A stretch of DNA of 56,744 bases from an uncultured Pseudomonadota bacterium (GCA_937891735.1 CALAGR010000398.1:1-56744); one strand, 5' to 3'; shown: positions 17,975 through 27,416, counted from the first letter of the stretch. Translations and numbers: made by a program. The notes: generated from the sequence alone by a model not told the origin.

Positions 17975-19725
17975 CGCGCTCCGCGGTGCACGTCGAGCCA
18001 GCGGATCACCGCGAAGTACTCGGGCCCGAACGCCGGATAGCGCGCCAGATACTCGGCGTAGGTCGCCTTCGCGGCCTGGCGGGAGCCGGCGTCCGCCTGG
18101 GCCGCGCCCTGGATCCGCTTCGCCTCGGCGGACAGGGGGAACATGGCCTCGGCCTGCCGCGCCGTGCTCAGGGCGTACTGGGGAGCGTCGTTGTCCAGGA
18201 ACGCCTGGGCGTCATCCAGCAGGTCCAGGTAGCGGGTGACGCGCTCGAGCTCACCGCGTCGCGCGAGATCGCCGGGGGGAAGATCGGCGGGCGCGGGGAC
18301 GGGTGCGGCTTCCTCATCGCTGGGCGTGGCCTCCCAGGCCCGGGCCCCGGCGGGGAGCGTGGCGCGCCAGGTCGCGATGTCCACGCCTGCCGTCTGCAGC
18401 TCACCGAGCAGGTCGATGGCCCGCACCGCGCCCTGGGTGTGCGGCGCCGTGGCGACCCAGAGCACGCGATCCGTGGCGTCGGCGACGACCGAGTGGGTCG
18501 CGATGAAGGCGTCGATCGCGTTGCGGTTGCCCGGCGCGAGGGGGCGGCCGCCGGGGCCGGCACGGTCCCGCAGGATCTGCACGCCCCGCTCCACGGACAG
18601 GGGCGCTTCGTTCACCAGCTCCTGCATGCGCGCGTACCGCGCCAGCGTCGTGGTGTAGGTGCGCATGGACTGGTCGTCCTCGTCGCCTGCGAACGGCTCG
18701 CTCAGGAGGTGGTTGGCGACCGCGAGCTTGCCGTCCGGTCGGAGCTCCCGCCGGCCCATGCGGGTCTGACCCCGCTCGAAGGCGACGACCTCGCCCGTCT
18801 TGCCGTCCGCCACGATGTAGATGTCGGTGACCACCGGCGAGGCCTCGTTGAGCATGCGCTCGACATCCCCGATGCTGTGGGCCTGCTCGAGGATCTGGCG
18901 CACCCAGACGGAGACCGGCGGACCGTTCTTGTTGCGCCCCTCGCTGGCCGCGGCGTTGAGGGAGATCCAGATCCCGTCCGCGTTCATGCCCGTCAGCACG
19001 CCGGTCATGCCCATCCAGGACACGCTCATCACGGGGATCGCCCCGTCCCGCGCGTACAGGTGCACGACCTTGTCGCCGTCGAAGATCGGCACCACCTCGA
19101 AGTCGAAGTTGCGGCCGACGATGGTGTGCCCGTCCGTGGTGCCGACCCCCGCGGCGCCGAACCCGGTGCACGCGCCGGCGATGCCCGGGTCCACCCAGGG
19201 GTTGCCGACGAGGTTCTGAACCATGTCGTGCAGGCCGTGGTAGTAGATGCCCCGCTGGTAGGCGTTCAGGGGGAAGGGCGTGCGGTCGGCGTACGTCATG
19301 CCGAAGCCGTACAGTTCCTCTTGCTGCTCGACGGGGATCGCGTGTCCGAGGTGACGGAACTGCCACATCAGGATCGGCGGCAGGATCAGCCGCATGGGCG
19401 CAGGCAACCGACGCTGGAAGTCGGCCTGCATGATGTCCTCGGCCCGCTGGGTCAGGAAGCCGCCCAGGCGTGCGTGCTCGGCCCCCATCGTCACCGCGTC
19501 GCCCGTGTGCACCATGAACCAGTAGCCGTCGCGCCGCTCCAGGGAGCTGCCGCCGAGCACCGCGCGGTTGCCCACCGTGGTCGGCGTGCCCACCTGCGGC
19601 ACCACGACGTCGGGGATGGGCGGCCGGGTCATCGTCCAGAAGCAGCCCTGACAGGCCACGCCGAGCAGGACGAAGCCGAGCAGGAAGCGGCGCCATCGGC
19701 GGGAACTGGGGGAGCGCTCAGACAT
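17953..19725 (-). CDS. C45-like Ntn hydrolase / acyltransferase, membrane-anchored
   Basis: The 590-residue protein begins with a basic patch and one hydrophobic segment (about residues 13-25), so the bulk should be exported. GACTGFGAAG places a Cys nucleophile at residue 186. It is followed by TTDGHTIVGRNFDF, the hallmark of C45/acyl-CoA:6-aminopenicillanic acid acyltransferase-like Ntn hydrolases, which become active by cleaving just before that Cys. Such enzymes cut or transfer acyl groups on amides. The C-terminal 150 residues are Ala-rich and helical, like TPRs (ALSTARQAEAMFPL, AKATYAEYLARYP). The substrate is unknown. Only 30 bp separate its start from that of the divergent lipase-like gene. 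Confidence 0.8.
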   Translation of the reverse strand: MSERSPSSRRWRRFLLGFVLLGVACQGCFWTMTRPPIPDVVVPQVGTPTTVGNRAVLGGSSLERRDGYWFMVHTGDAVTMGAEHARLGGFLTQRAEDIMQADFQRRLPAPMRLILPPILMWQFRHLGHAIPVEQQEELYGFGMTYADRTPFPLNAYQRGIYYHGLHDMVQNLVGNPWVDPGIAGACTGFGAAGVGTTDGHTIVGRNFDFEVVPIFDGDKVVHLYARDGAIPVMSVSWMGMTGVLTGMNADGIWISLNAAASEGRNKNGPPVSVWVRQILEQAHSIGDVERMLNEASPVVTDIYIVADGKTGEVVAFERGQTRMGRRELRPDGKLAVANHLLSEPFAGDEDDQSMRTYTTTLARYARMQELVNEAPLSVERGVQILRDRAGPGGRPLAPGNRNAIDAFIATHSVVADATDRVLWVATAPHTQGAVRAIDLLGELQTAGVDIATWRATLPAGARAWEATPSDEEAAPVPAPADLPPGDLARRGELERVTRYLDLLDDAQAFLDNDAPQYALSTARQAEAMFPLSAEAKRIQGAAQADAGSRQAAKATYAEYLARYPAFGPEYFAVIRWLDVHRGARAAPTAP

Positions 19726-19755
19726 GGCGGCCGGACGATACGGTCCGCGTGGGGG

Positions 19756-20643
19756 GTGGGCAAGGCGGCCCTGCTCCTGGTGCTGCTCCTGTCGGGCGCG
19801 GCCCGGGCCGACACGCCGGGCGAGCCGGTGGTGCTGCTGCATGGATTCTCATCCCACCCCCGCATGTGGCGCGGAACCGAGGTCCTGCTGCGGGAGGCCG
19901 GCTTCGAGCCCATCGCCATCGCGTGGGAGCCGGCGGTGGGCATGCGGCTGCCCCAGGCGGCCACCCAGGTGGTGCTCCCGGCGATCCGGGCCGAGCTCGC
20001 GTCCCGCGGCTATCCGGCGGATGTGGGCTGGCACGGGGTGGGGCACTCCGCGGGGGGCCTCGTGCTGCGCTGGATCGCCGAGCACCCCCACGCCGACGCC
20101 GACGTGGTCCTGCCCGGCGGCTTCTGGGGAGGCGACGGGGAAGGGGACGGCGACCCCGGGCTCGCGGGGCGGCTGCGTTCGCTGGTCATGCTGTCGACCC
20201 CGTCCCAGGGGGCCCGGACGGGGGTCGCGCAGATCGCGTGCGACGGCTGGCCGGAGGCCCACTGGAAGGCCCTGGCCTGCGACCTGGTGGCCGGCGCGCC
20301 GGCGCTCGAGTTCCTGGGGTCCAGCAAGCCCGAGCGTGTGCCGGCCCGCTACCTCGTCATCGGCGTGGAGACGCTGCCCAACCTGTTGCCCGCTCCCCTC
20401 TTCGACGGCAACAACGACGGCAGCGCCCACAGCCACGACAACTCGGTGATGGCGGAGTCGGGCTGGCTCGCCGGCGCCCCGTTCCTGATCTGGCGGGGGG
20501 TCGCCCACCGCAGCCACTTCTCCGTGAGCTGCAGCAGCACGGTGAACGGCTGGATCCTGGGGTTCCTGGCCCGGGGCGAGGTGCCGCTTCAGCCGGTGGG
20601 ACGGCAGCCCAGCGAGGACGTGTGCGCCGAACGGGGGCCCTGA
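19756..20643 (+). CDS. secreted lipase/esterase of the alpha/beta hydrolase fold
   Basis: The 295-residue product starts with a signal peptide (KAALLLVLLLSGAARA) and continues with PVVLLHGFSSHPRMW, the oxyanion region of lipases. The nucleophile motif is GVGHSAGG, with DGNNDGS supplying a likely acid region and VAHRSHF the catalytic His. It should act on lipids or esters outside the cytoplasm. The GTG at 19756 is chosen because it directly precedes the signal peptide; the frame is open far upstream through the antisense of the neighbouring gene, which is not real coding. Confidence 0.82.
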   Translation: MGKAALLLVLLLSGAARADTPGEPVVLLHGFSSHPRMWRGTEVLLREAGFEPIAIAWEPAVGMRLPQAATQVVLPAIRAELASRGYPADVGWHGVGHSAGGLVLRWIAEHPHADADVVLPGGFWGGDGEGDGDPGLAGRLRSLVMLSTPSQGARTGVAQIACDGWPEAHWKALACDLVAGAPALEFLGSSKPERVPARYLVIGVETLPNLLPAPLFDGNNDGSAHSHDNSVMAESGWLAGAPFLIWRGVAHRSHFSVSCSSTVNGWILGFLARGEVPLQPVGRQPSEDVCAERGP

Positions 20644-20650
20644 GGCCGTC

Positions 20651-21709
20651 TCAGCGCAAGGTGGCGTCGTTGACCGAGGCGAGCGCTTCGATCTTCTTGA
20701 AGGCGTCCACGAAGGTGCCCAGCTTCGTCGCCACGACCCCGAGGGCGGCGGGGTCCTTGGCCGCCTCGTACGCGGTGACGAGCTGGTCCATGGCCGCCGC
20801 GATGCTCGCCCAGACCGTGGCCAGGTGTCCCAGGCCCTGGGCGCCGGAGCGCGCGGAGAGCGCCGCGTTGGCGAGGGTCACTCGCCGCATGCCCAGGGAC
20901 TTCTGCAGCCGGTGCACGATGGCGACCTGCCCGACGACCTTCTTGTATTCGTAGATCACCGCCTCGAGGGCCTCGTGGGCCTCCACGGTGGGGGCGGAGT
21001 ACAGGCTGCGCTCGAAGCGGCGGCCCAGCAGGTTCCACTCGTCGGTGTCGGCGAGCCTGGCGTAGGTCCGCTCGGCCTCGCCGATCTCCTTGAGCAGCCG
21101 CCGCATCTGCGCTCGGAGCATGAAGTTGTCGGTGTTGAACGCCGTGTCCGAGATCAGGACGATCTTCTCGGTGACCCGGGCCGCGAACGAGTCGTGGATG
21201 TCCGTCGCGAACCCGCGCAGCCCGTTGCCCGCCTGGACGCACAGGTCCCGCTCCTCGGCGGCGGTGGCCGCGGCGCCGCTCAGCAGGCGAAGCAGGCGAT
21301 CCCGGCCCGGGCTCTTGGCGGCGTTGCCCGCCCCGATCCCGTCGATCACCTCGCCCAGGTCGTCGCCCATGCGCCGCGCCGCGAAGACCAGCCCATCACA
21401 CCGATCCACGACCCGCTGCTCGTGGGAGCTCCAGGTGCCCGCGTGGCCCTTGAGCTCGGCGTACAGGGCCAGGATCTCGGGCGGCTCGGCGCCGGCGAAG
21501 CCGCAGAAGCGGTATCCGACGTGCTTTTCGATGGTCAGCGAGCCCGTAGGCAGGTTGTGGCCGTCCTCGACGAACTCGTTCAGGAAGCGGCGGTTCCACT
21601 GGGTCAGGGCGACGCCGGGCTCCCGCTTCGTGGCCGGATGGGTGCCGTCAGCCACGGAGATGAAGGCTTCGATGACGGCGATGACGTCTTCGCTCGGGTG
21701 GGTCTTCAA
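20651..21709 (-). CDS. helical hypothetical protein, 352 residues
   Basis: No family is recognised with confidence. The protein is cytoplasmic by sequence (no signal) and almost entirely helix-forming, with Ala/Leu/Arg/Glu-rich stretches such as RRLLKEIGEAERTYARL and GHLATVWASIAAAMDQL. The general form recalls helical pore-forming toxin subunits of the xenorhabdolysin kind, but I see no diagnostic motif, so that is only a possibility. It uses a TTG start at 21709 preceded by GGAG. It converges on the lipase gene with a 7-bp gap and lies downstream of pfkA on the same strand, with a 55-bp gap. Confidence 0.55.
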   Translation of the reverse strand: MKTHPSEDVIAVIEAFISVADGTHPATKREPGVALTQWNRRFLNEFVEDGHNLPTGSLTIEKHVGYRFCGFAGAEPPEILALYAELKGHAGTWSSHEQRVVDRCDGLVFAARRMGDDLGEVIDGIGAGNAAKSPGRDRLLRLLSGAAATAAEERDLCVQAGNGLRGFATDIHDSFAARVTEKIVLISDTAFNTDNFMLRAQMRRLLKEIGEAERTYARLADTDEWNLLGRRFERSLYSAPTVEAHEALEAVIYEYKKVVGQVAIVHRLQKSLGMRRVTLANAALSARSGAQGLGHLATVWASIAAAMDQLVTAYEAAKDPAALGVVATKLGTFVDAFKKIEALASVNDATLR

Positions 21710-21764
21710 CGTGGCTCCAGTCAGATCGGGTGGGCAGGATACCGGCCGCAGGGCCCCGATCCGC

Positions 21765-22886
21765 TCAGAGGGCGAAGATCGACTCCACGGCCTGGAGCAT
21801 CGCGACCCTGCGCTGGGCCGTTTCGGACGTCGCCGCGCGCAGCTCCGCGGTCTCCCTCAACACCGTGTCGAGGTCGAACAGGCTCACGTCCCTGTCCATC
21901 GTCTCCTCGCCGCCCTCGCTCGCTCTCCACCCCGTCATGAGGTTGGTGCGGCCGGCCTCCAGGGCCCGCACCGCGATGTGCGCGAGGCGTGCGGCCATCA
22001 GGCGATCCATGGCGCTGGGCGCGCCGCCCCGGACCAGATGCCCGAGCACGGTGACGCGGGTCTCCAGGGTCGGGATCTCGGTGCGCAGCGTCGCGTCCAG
22101 GTGCGCCTTGATGCGTTCGGCGGGCAGCGTGACCCCCTCCGCCTTGATGATGAGCACCATGCGCTTGGCGCGGCTGCGCCGGCCGCCGGGGCGATAGGCC
22201 TGCCGCACCGTCTCCTCGAGGTGGACCAGCATCTCGTCGTGAGACCGGCCCGACTCGCGATACAGCACCGCGTCCGCCGCGCTGGCGATGGCCCCGACCA
22301 TGGCGAGGTAGCCGCAGTCACGTCCCATGACCTCGACGATGAAGGTGCGGTCGTGGGCCCGGGCGGTGTCGGAGATGCGGTCCACGGCGGACACGATGGT
22401 GTTCACCGCCGTGTCCACCCCGATCGCCAGGGACGTGCACCCCACGTCGTTGTCGATGGACGCGGGTATGCCCACCACCCGCAGGCGCTCCCCCCGCGCG
22501 GTGTCCAGCTTCGCCAGCTCCCGCGCCCCGGTCAGGGACCCGTCGCCGCCGATCACGACGACGCCGTCCAGGCCGAACTCCATCAGGCGCTCCTGGGCGA
22601 GCTCCTTGCCGGCGGGCTCCTTGAAGCGCAGCTCCCGCGCCGAGCCCAGGACGGTGCCGCCCTGCCGCACGATGTCGTCCACGTCGCCGTGGTCCATCTC
22701 CACGAGCTCGCCGTCGAGCAGGCCCTTGAAGCCGTGGCGGATCCCGTACACCCGGTGCCCCCGGGAGAGCGCGACCTTCGTGGCGGATCGGAGCGCCGCG
22801 TTCATTCCCGGCGCGTCTCCGCCGGAGGTGAGGATCCCGATCTTTCCGGGCCCTGAGAGGGGCTGGACCTGCGTCAATGGGCTCAT
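21765..22886 (-). CDS. pfkA: 6-phosphofructokinase
   Basis: The 373-residue enzyme phosphorylates fructose 6-phosphate to the 1,6-bisphosphate in glycolysis. ILTSGGDAPGMNAA is the nucleotide-binding start and GGDGSLTGA the ATP/Mg site. Gly rather than Asp at the key position favours ATP over pyrophosphate as donor. PASIDND carries the catalytic Asp pair (the usual Thr of PGTIDND is Ser here), and EVMGRDCGYLA binds the sugar phosphate. The N-terminus has about 14 extra residues before the fold. The start ATG at 22886 is 46 bp from the divergent hydrolase gene. Confidence 0.93.
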   Translation of the reverse strand: MSPLTQVQPLSGPGKIGILTSGGDAPGMNAALRSATKVALSRGHRVYGIRHGFKGLLDGELVEMDHGDVDDIVRQGGTVLGSARELRFKEPAGKELAQERLMEFGLDGVVVIGGDGSLTGARELAKLDTARGERLRVVGIPASIDNDVGCTSLAIGVDTAVNTIVSAVDRISDTARAHDRTFIVEVMGRDCGYLAMVGAIASAADAVLYRESGRSHDEMLVHLEETVRQAYRPGGRRSRAKRMVLIIKAEGVTLPAERIKAHLDATLRTEIPTLETRVTVLGHLVRGGAPSAMDRLMAARLAHIAVRALEAGRTNLMTGWRASEGGEETMDRDVSLFDLDTVLRETAELRAATSETAQRRVAMLQAVESIFAL

Positions 22887-22931
22887 CGTTGCTCCTGCCG
22901 CGCCCTGGCCGTCCGGCGCGCGGTCGACATC

Positions 22932-23888
22932 ATGCCGGGGAATCCGCCGGGGCCAGCCCTATCATGCGCGCGTGTCCGCCGACCCCCCCCCGACGAGCTC
23001 GCCGTGCAGACCGCCGATGGCTGGACCCTGTCCGTGCAGCACCTGCCCGCGCAGGGGCCGGTGCGCGGCGTCGCGGTGCTCGGCCACGCGATGATGGTGG
23101 ACCGGCGCTCGATGGACCGCCCCCCTGGGCGCGGGCTCGCGAGCACCATCGCGGCGGCCGGGTGGCACGTGCTGCTGGCCGACCTGCGCGGGCACGGCCG
23201 GTCCGGCCCGACCCCATCCGAGGGCGGGAGTTGGAGCTACGACGACCTCGTGTTCGGCGACCTGCCGGCCCTCATCGGCGCGGCCCGCCGGGTGCATCCC
23301 GGGTTGCCGGTGGCGCTCGTGGGGCACAGCCTGGTGGGTCACGTGGCGATGGCCGTGGCAGGCAGCGGCGCCTACGGCCAGGAAGCGCCGCCGGATCTGC
23401 ACGTGCTCATCGCCGCGAACATGTGGATCTGGGGGCTCGACCCGGACCGGGACCTCGCCCGCGCCCGCGGCACGCTGCTCTTCCAGGGGATCACCCGCCT
23501 GTTCGGCCGGTTTCCGTCCCGCCTCGTGCGCATGGGACCGGCGGAGGAGGCCCGGCCCTACGTCCGGGATCTTGCGCGCTTCCTGTTTTCGGGGGTCTGG
23601 GGCTCCGGGGACGGACGCCACGACTACTGGCGCAACCTGGCTCGGGTGCGCGGGCCCGTGCTGGCCCTCGGTGGTCGGGCGGACGCGCTGATGGCCCATC
23701 CCGAGGGGCTCCGCCGTTGGACGGAGGGCCTGACTGACGCCCAGGTGGAGCTTCGGATCCTCGGAGCCGGCGATCTCGGCCTGACCGCCGATCCGGGGCA
23801 CATGGAGCTGGTCACGGATCCCGGCTCCCGGGGCGTGTGGGACGAGATGGCGCGTTGGATGGGCGCCCACGCGGGGATCGCGGGGTGA
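22932..23888 (+). CDS. alpha/beta hydrolase
   Basis: The 318-residue protein has the serine hydrolase core. LGHAMMVDRRSMDRP and LADLRGHGRS form the strand-loop typical of the fold, GHSLVG holds the nucleophilic Ser, and GGRADALM and DPGHMEL give likely Asp and His. No signal peptide is seen. The ATG at 22932 gives an N-terminus of low quality that crosses a run of eight C bases; a GTG at 23004 would begin exactly at the domain (VQTADGWTLSV) and may be the true start. The substrate is unknown. Confidence 0.8.
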   Translation: MPGNPPGPALSCARVRRPPPDELAVQTADGWTLSVQHLPAQGPVRGVAVLGHAMMVDRRSMDRPPGRGLASTIAAAGWHVLLADLRGHGRSGPTPSEGGSWSYDDLVFGDLPALIGAARRVHPGLPVALVGHSLVGHVAMAVAGSGAYGQEAPPDLHVLIAANMWIWGLDPDRDLARARGTLLFQGITRLFGRFPSRLVRMGPAEEARPYVRDLARFLFSGVWGSGDGRHDYWRNLARVRGPVLALGGRADALMAHPEGLRRWTEGLTDAQVELRILGAGDLGLTADPGHMELVTDPGSRGVWDEMARWMGAHAGIAG

Positions 23889-23921
23889 CGCAGGGCCCGT
23901 GCTCGTGCTACCTCCCCGCCC

Positions 23922-25013
23922 ATGCGGACCCGCCAGCCCATCCTTCGCAGCTCGCGCGCCACGCGCAAGGTGCCCGTCCTGCCGATCCTGTTGGCCCTGT
24001 CGGTGCTCGGCAACGCCTGGTTCCTGTGGCGCTGGGAGCCCCAGGCCGGCGATCCAGCCCTGACTGAAGCGGTCAAGGAGGCGGTCGCGCTCGGCGAGGG
24101 CCCCGTGGCGTCCGAAGCGCCGCAGCCCACTCCGGCCCCCGAACCGGCCGCCCCGGAGCTGCTCACCGGCGTGCGGCTGGCCCGGATCACGATCGCGGGG
24201 GCCGTGGCCCGGGACTTCTCCGAGCAGATCGGCAAGGAGGACGGCAACCGCCTCGCGATCACCGCCGGGCGCCTGTACTCGTGGTGGCTCGACCTCACGT
24301 CGGATCCGCGCAAGGGCGACACGACGGCGGTCCTGTACGAGCCCGATGAGTTCAAGGAGGCCGAGGTCCTCGTGCACGCCCTGAACTACCGCAGCGAGAA
24401 GCTGGGCCAGCTCTTCGAGGGGTTCCGCTTCCAGCCCGCGGGCTGGACCTATGGCACCTGGTTCGATGCGGACGGGCGGGAGGTGCCCGCCTCCATCGAG
24501 CCTCCGCCGATCCGGGCGTACGAGCAGATCACCGCGCTGGTGGGCGACGGCCGCAAGCACGGCGGCATGGACTTCAAGACCCCGGTGGGCACCGAGGTGC
24601 TCGCTCCCTGGGACGGCACCGTGTCGCGCGTGAACTGGAACGTCCGCTACAACGGGGACTCCATCGAGATCAGCAGCCAGGGCAGGAGCCTCCGCTTCCT
24701 GCATCTGAGCGAGATCGGGGCTGGCATCAAGCCCGGAGCGAAGGTGAAGGCGGGGCAGCTGATCGCGCTGTCGGGCAACACCGGCCGCTCCTTCGCGCCG
24801 CACCTGCACTACGAGATCGAGGACTCCAACGGCAAGACCAGGGACCCGCTGACGATCCACAAGGTGACCCACCGCTCGGTGCCCGCCGCGGATCGCGCGG
24901 CGTTCGACGCGGAGGTCGTGCGGCTGCGGGCGGCGCTGGCGGCGGAGGTGGCGGAGGTCATCACGCCGGCGGCGGATGAAGCCACGCCAGCCGAGGCGCC
25001 CCCGGCCCAGTGA
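23922..25013 (+). CDS. M23-family metallopeptidase, membrane-anchored
   Basis: The 363-residue protein has an N-terminal anchor (PVLPILLALSVLGNAWFLW, about residues 18-36), a Pro/Ala linker and a middle domain that is unclear. It ends with an M23/LytM domain: HGGMDF (zinc His and Asp), then APHLHYEI (HxH). These domains cut peptide bridges of peptidoglycan or act as regulators of amidases in the periplasm. All zinc ligands are visible, so it may be active. Its stop TGA overlaps the ATG of the next lipoprotein gene by one base, so they are an operon. Confidence 0.87.
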   Translation: MRTRQPILRSSRATRKVPVLPILLALSVLGNAWFLWRWEPQAGDPALTEAVKEAVALGEGPVASEAPQPTPAPEPAAPELLTGVRLARITIAGAVARDFSEQIGKEDGNRLAITAGRLYSWWLDLTSDPRKGDTTAVLYEPDEFKEAEVLVHALNYRSEKLGQLFEGFRFQPAGWTYGTWFDADGREVPASIEPPPIRAYEQITALVGDGRKHGGMDFKTPVGTEVLAPWDGTVSRVNWNVRYNGDSIEISSQGRSLRFLHLSEIGAGIKPGAKVKAGQLIALSGNTGRSFAPHLHYEIEDSNGKTRDPLTIHKVTHRSVPAADRAAFDAEVVRLRAALAAEVAEVITPAADEATPAEAPPAQ

Positions 25014-25924
25014 TGCGGGCGGCGCTGGTCTTGTCGCTGGGGCTGCTGGCCGCCTGCTCGAGCGCGCCGACCGTGCCCCAGGCGCCAGAGCCTTCGACCG
25101 CGTCTGCGTCCGCCTGGCCGACCAGCCCGGGCTGGCACCTCCTCGCCACGCTGCCGGGGCTGCAGCGCGCACCCCGGGCGGTGGTGGGAGATCGCCTCGG
25201 GCGCTCCATCGCGGTCCTCGGAGGGCGCGGTCGCCGGGTCGTCGTGTTGGACGAGGGGCACGCGCCCGTGACCATCAAGCTCCCCCTGGACGTGGACGGC
25301 ACCGGGGTGGTGTGGGACCAGGGCGCGCTGATCGTGGTGGACGGCGCGAAGGGAACCCAGGTGCGGCTGTCCCCGGCGGACCCGTCCGGGGCCGGGACGG
25401 CGACCTCCTCCATCCAGGACGACCGACGGCACCTCGTCGCCCGGCCGGATGGCGCCGTCGTGCGCACCGACGCGCTGGGTCGCGCCGACGCCGCCGGGTC
25501 GCCCGCGTGGCGTGGGGTGCCGGGCCCTTCCCTGACGATGGTGAGGGTCACGGAGAGCGAGGCGGGTCCGCTGCTGGTGGTGGCCGAGCCCCAGGTGGAG
25601 CGAAAGCGGGCGCTCCTCGCGAGCATCCCGAAGGCCCGCATGCCCAGCATCATCGGACTCGAGCCGTCCCTCGACCCCCTCGTCGGCTGGATGGCCGTGT
25701 GGACCGGCGAGCCGGGGGCGCAGGCCCTGCACATCGTGCGGTTCGACCGAGACGGGCGCGTGCTGCAGACCATCCCCGCGCCGTCCGGCGTGGTGCCTGG
25801 TGGGCTCGCCGTGTCCCTGGTGGGCGCGGATCAGGTGGTGTTGGGGGTGCCCACGAAGGCGGGGCTGCAGGTGCACCTGCTGGTGCCCGGCGGCGGCACT
25901 GGCGCCCCCCGCGTGGAGCGGTAG
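25013..25924 (+). CDS. lipoprotein with beta-propeller-like sequence
   Basis: The 303-residue product has a short lipoprotein signal ending LLAACSS. The body shows repeated short strands (for example GRSIAVLGGRGRRVVVL and GTGVVWDQGALIVV), suggesting a small beta-propeller or NHL-like fold. No catalytic motif is seen. It overlaps the M23 peptidase stop by one base and is likely translated with it, so it may act as an envelope partner of the peptidase. The role is inferred from position only. A GTG three bases upstream is an alternative start. Confidence 0.65.
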   Translation: MRAALVLSLGLLAACSSAPTVPQAPEPSTASASAWPTSPGWHLLATLPGLQRAPRAVVGDRLGRSIAVLGGRGRRVVVLDEGHAPVTIKLPLDVDGTGVVWDQGALIVVDGAKGTQVRLSPADPSGAGTATSSIQDDRRHLVARPDGAVVRTDALGRADAAGSPAWRGVPGPSLTMVRVTESEAGPLLVVAEPQVERKRALLASIPKARMPSIIGLEPSLDPLVGWMAVWTGEPGAQALHIVRFDRDGRVLQTIPAPSGVVPGGLAVSLVGADQVVLGVPTKAGLQVHLLVPGGGTGAPRVER

Positions 25925-25933
25925 GCCGGGGGT

Positions 25934-26710
25934 TCAGTCCCGCTGGGGCCGGAAGCGGAGGTTGAGGATCTCCAGCTTGAAGGTCTCGTTCCAGCCCTCG
26001 GGCGTGTCGCCCGTGGTGAACAGGAACTCCCGGAGGTTCTCCGGGCGCAGCGGCGGCACGATCCGGTCCGGGGTGGGCATGCCCATGAGCTCCGGCGCGA
26101 CGGCCCACCACTCCCGGGTGTCCAGCACCGCGCCGCCTTCGCCCAGGAACTGGAGCTCGACCTTCACCTCTTCGATGATCCGGTCGCCGTTGTTGTGCAC
26201 GTCGGCCAGGAAGGCCCAGCCGTTCAACGGGCCCTTGGGGTCCTGGGCGAGGTTGACCTTGTCGACCCGGTAGTTGTCGATCAGGACCTTGGAGAGGTAG
26301 CCGAGTTCCTCCAGCTCGCCATGCGCGGTCTTCACGAACTCGCCTGCGGGGTGGCTGTCGAGGTACCCCTGGTAGGAGGCCGGGGTGCGGGCGGTGTCGG
26401 CCTCGTTGAAGGCGACCTCGTCCTCGGTGCGCCGCGCTTCCTTGACGTGCTTTCCGTCCGGGTGCGCCTCGATGTACGCGCGCCAGAGCGCGCTCTCGCC
26501 CGACTCCTTCGCCCGGTTGTAGCGCACGTCTTCGATGGATTCCCGCACGGACTCGCCGTAGACGGAGTCCGGGTACTTGGTCAGGAAGGCCTCGTAGGCC
26601 TCCGTGGTGCCCTCCATCTGGGCCTTGCGCAGGTCGCCCTGCTGGCTCTCGCACGCGGCCAGGGCGAAGAAGGTGAGCAGGAGGAAGGACAGGAGTGTGG
26701 AGCGCGACAT
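25934..26710 (-). CDS. lipoprotein with helical repeats and FxLYD-like end
   Basis: The 258-residue protein has a signal with lipobox LAAC. Three units of about 38 residues follow, each like AYEAFLTKYPDS ... ALWRAYIEAHPDG ... SYQGYLDSHPAG. These are Sel1/TPR-like repeats also common in myxobacterial lipoproteins. The C-terminal third (NGWAFLADVHNNGDRIIEEVKVEL) resembles the FxLYD type of beta-sandwich in secreted proteins. It converges on the preceding lipoprotein gene with a 9-bp gap. No catalytic residues are evident; a binding or structural job in the envelope is likely. Confidence 0.7.
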   Translation of the reverse strand: MSRSTLLSFLLLTFFALAACESQQGDLRKAQMEGTTEAYEAFLTKYPDSVYGESVRESIEDVRYNRAKESGESALWRAYIEAHPDGKHVKEARRTEDEVAFNEADTARTPASYQGYLDSHPAGEFVKTAHGELEELGYLSKVLIDNYRVDKVNLAQDPKGPLNGWAFLADVHNNGDRIIEEVKVELQFLGEGGAVLDTREWWAVAPELMGMPTPDRIVPPLRPENLREFLFTTGDTPEGWNETFKLEILNLRFRPQRD

Positions 26711-26723
26711 GGCGCGCAGGGTA

Positions 26724-27308
26724 TCAAGGCCGGGGCAGCTGGCGGTTCCCCGACTTCATCGCGTCCAGGCCGGTGGTCAGCCCGGGCATGTCGGAGGGGA
26801 TGGGCGTGCTGCCCTCGATGGCCATGGCCGACCCCAACACGGTCGTCCCGATGAGCGCCACCACGTTCATCAGGACGAGGTAGGCCTCCTCGCCCTTCTG
26901 GTTGCCCATGGTCACCTCGTACTCGACCAGCTGGCCGGGGCGGATGAGGACGGACGACGACAGCTTCTTGCCCGAGGGGAGCCTCGCTTCGAGCACATGC
27001 AGCCCGGGCAGCACGTCCGCCCGCAGCGCAGAGCCGGTGCCGATGGCGACCTCGTCGAGGTAGATCTGGGTCGACGCGAGCTTCGCCGTGACCCTGAGCG
27101 CGCCCCACGCCAATTCCTCGCGGCTGGGGGTCGGGTCGTACCGCAAGGTCAGATCGAGCACCGGCGCGGTCGTGTCGGCCGGCGCGGTCGTGTCGGCCGG
27201 CGCTGTCGTGGTGGGGGCGGGGCTCGTCTTTGCGGCGCCGTCTTCGGCCTGCGCACGGGGTGCACACAGCGCAAGGACGACAAGGACGGTGAGTGCGCGC
27301 AAGGTCAT
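26724..27308 (-). CDS. secreted PEGA-domain protein with C-terminal membrane segment
   Basis: The 194-residue product has a cleavable-looking signal (LTVLVVLALCAPRAQA) and a short Thr/Ala/Pro linker with a direct repeat (two PADTTA units in tandem). The next domain fits PEGA: ASTQIYLDEVAIGTG, VLPGLHVLEARLP, then SVLIRPGQ. A hydrophobic stretch (AYLVLMNVVALIGTTVLGSA) near residue 150 probably sits in a membrane. PEGA domains are common on surface proteins and kinases of Myxococcota; their ligand is not known to me. It lies 13 bp beyond the start of the lipoprotein gene on the same strand and is probably the first gene of that unit. Confidence 0.7.
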   Translation of the reverse strand: MTLRALTVLVVLALCAPRAQAEDGAAKTSPAPTTTAPADTTAPADTTAPVLDLTLRYDPTPSREELAWGALRVTAKLASTQIYLDEVAIGTGSALRADVLPGLHVLEARLPSGKKLSSSVLIRPGQLVEYEVTMGNQKGEEAYLVLMNVVALIGTTVLGSAMAIEGSTPIPSDMPGLTTGLDAMKSGNRQLPRP

Positions 27309-27387
27309 GCACCCATCATCTGTCCGATTCGGGTCGGCGCAAGGGTGTCTGTCGGCGTCCGCCGTGTTTGTCGTTCTCAACGACTGA

Positions 27388-27416
27388 TTGACCGCCCCAG
27401 GGCGAGCCCCTACCAT
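27388..27416 (+). promoter_or_regulatory. candidate sigma70-type promoter of the ketosynthase locus
   Basis: TTGACC at 27388-27393 (five of six to consensus) and TACCAT at 27411-27416 (four of six) are spaced by exactly 17 bp. A start site would fall near 27424, leaving a leader of about 65 bases before the first SDR gene. This is the best promoter-like sequence I see in the window and would drive the SDR and reductase genes, possibly the ketosynthases too. Confidence 0.45.

Noticed and set aside
17986..19750. N-terminal extension of the lipase gene through the C45-like gene
   Set aside because: That stretch is antisense to a good gene and reads as low-complexity sequence; the signal peptide at 19756 marks the true start.
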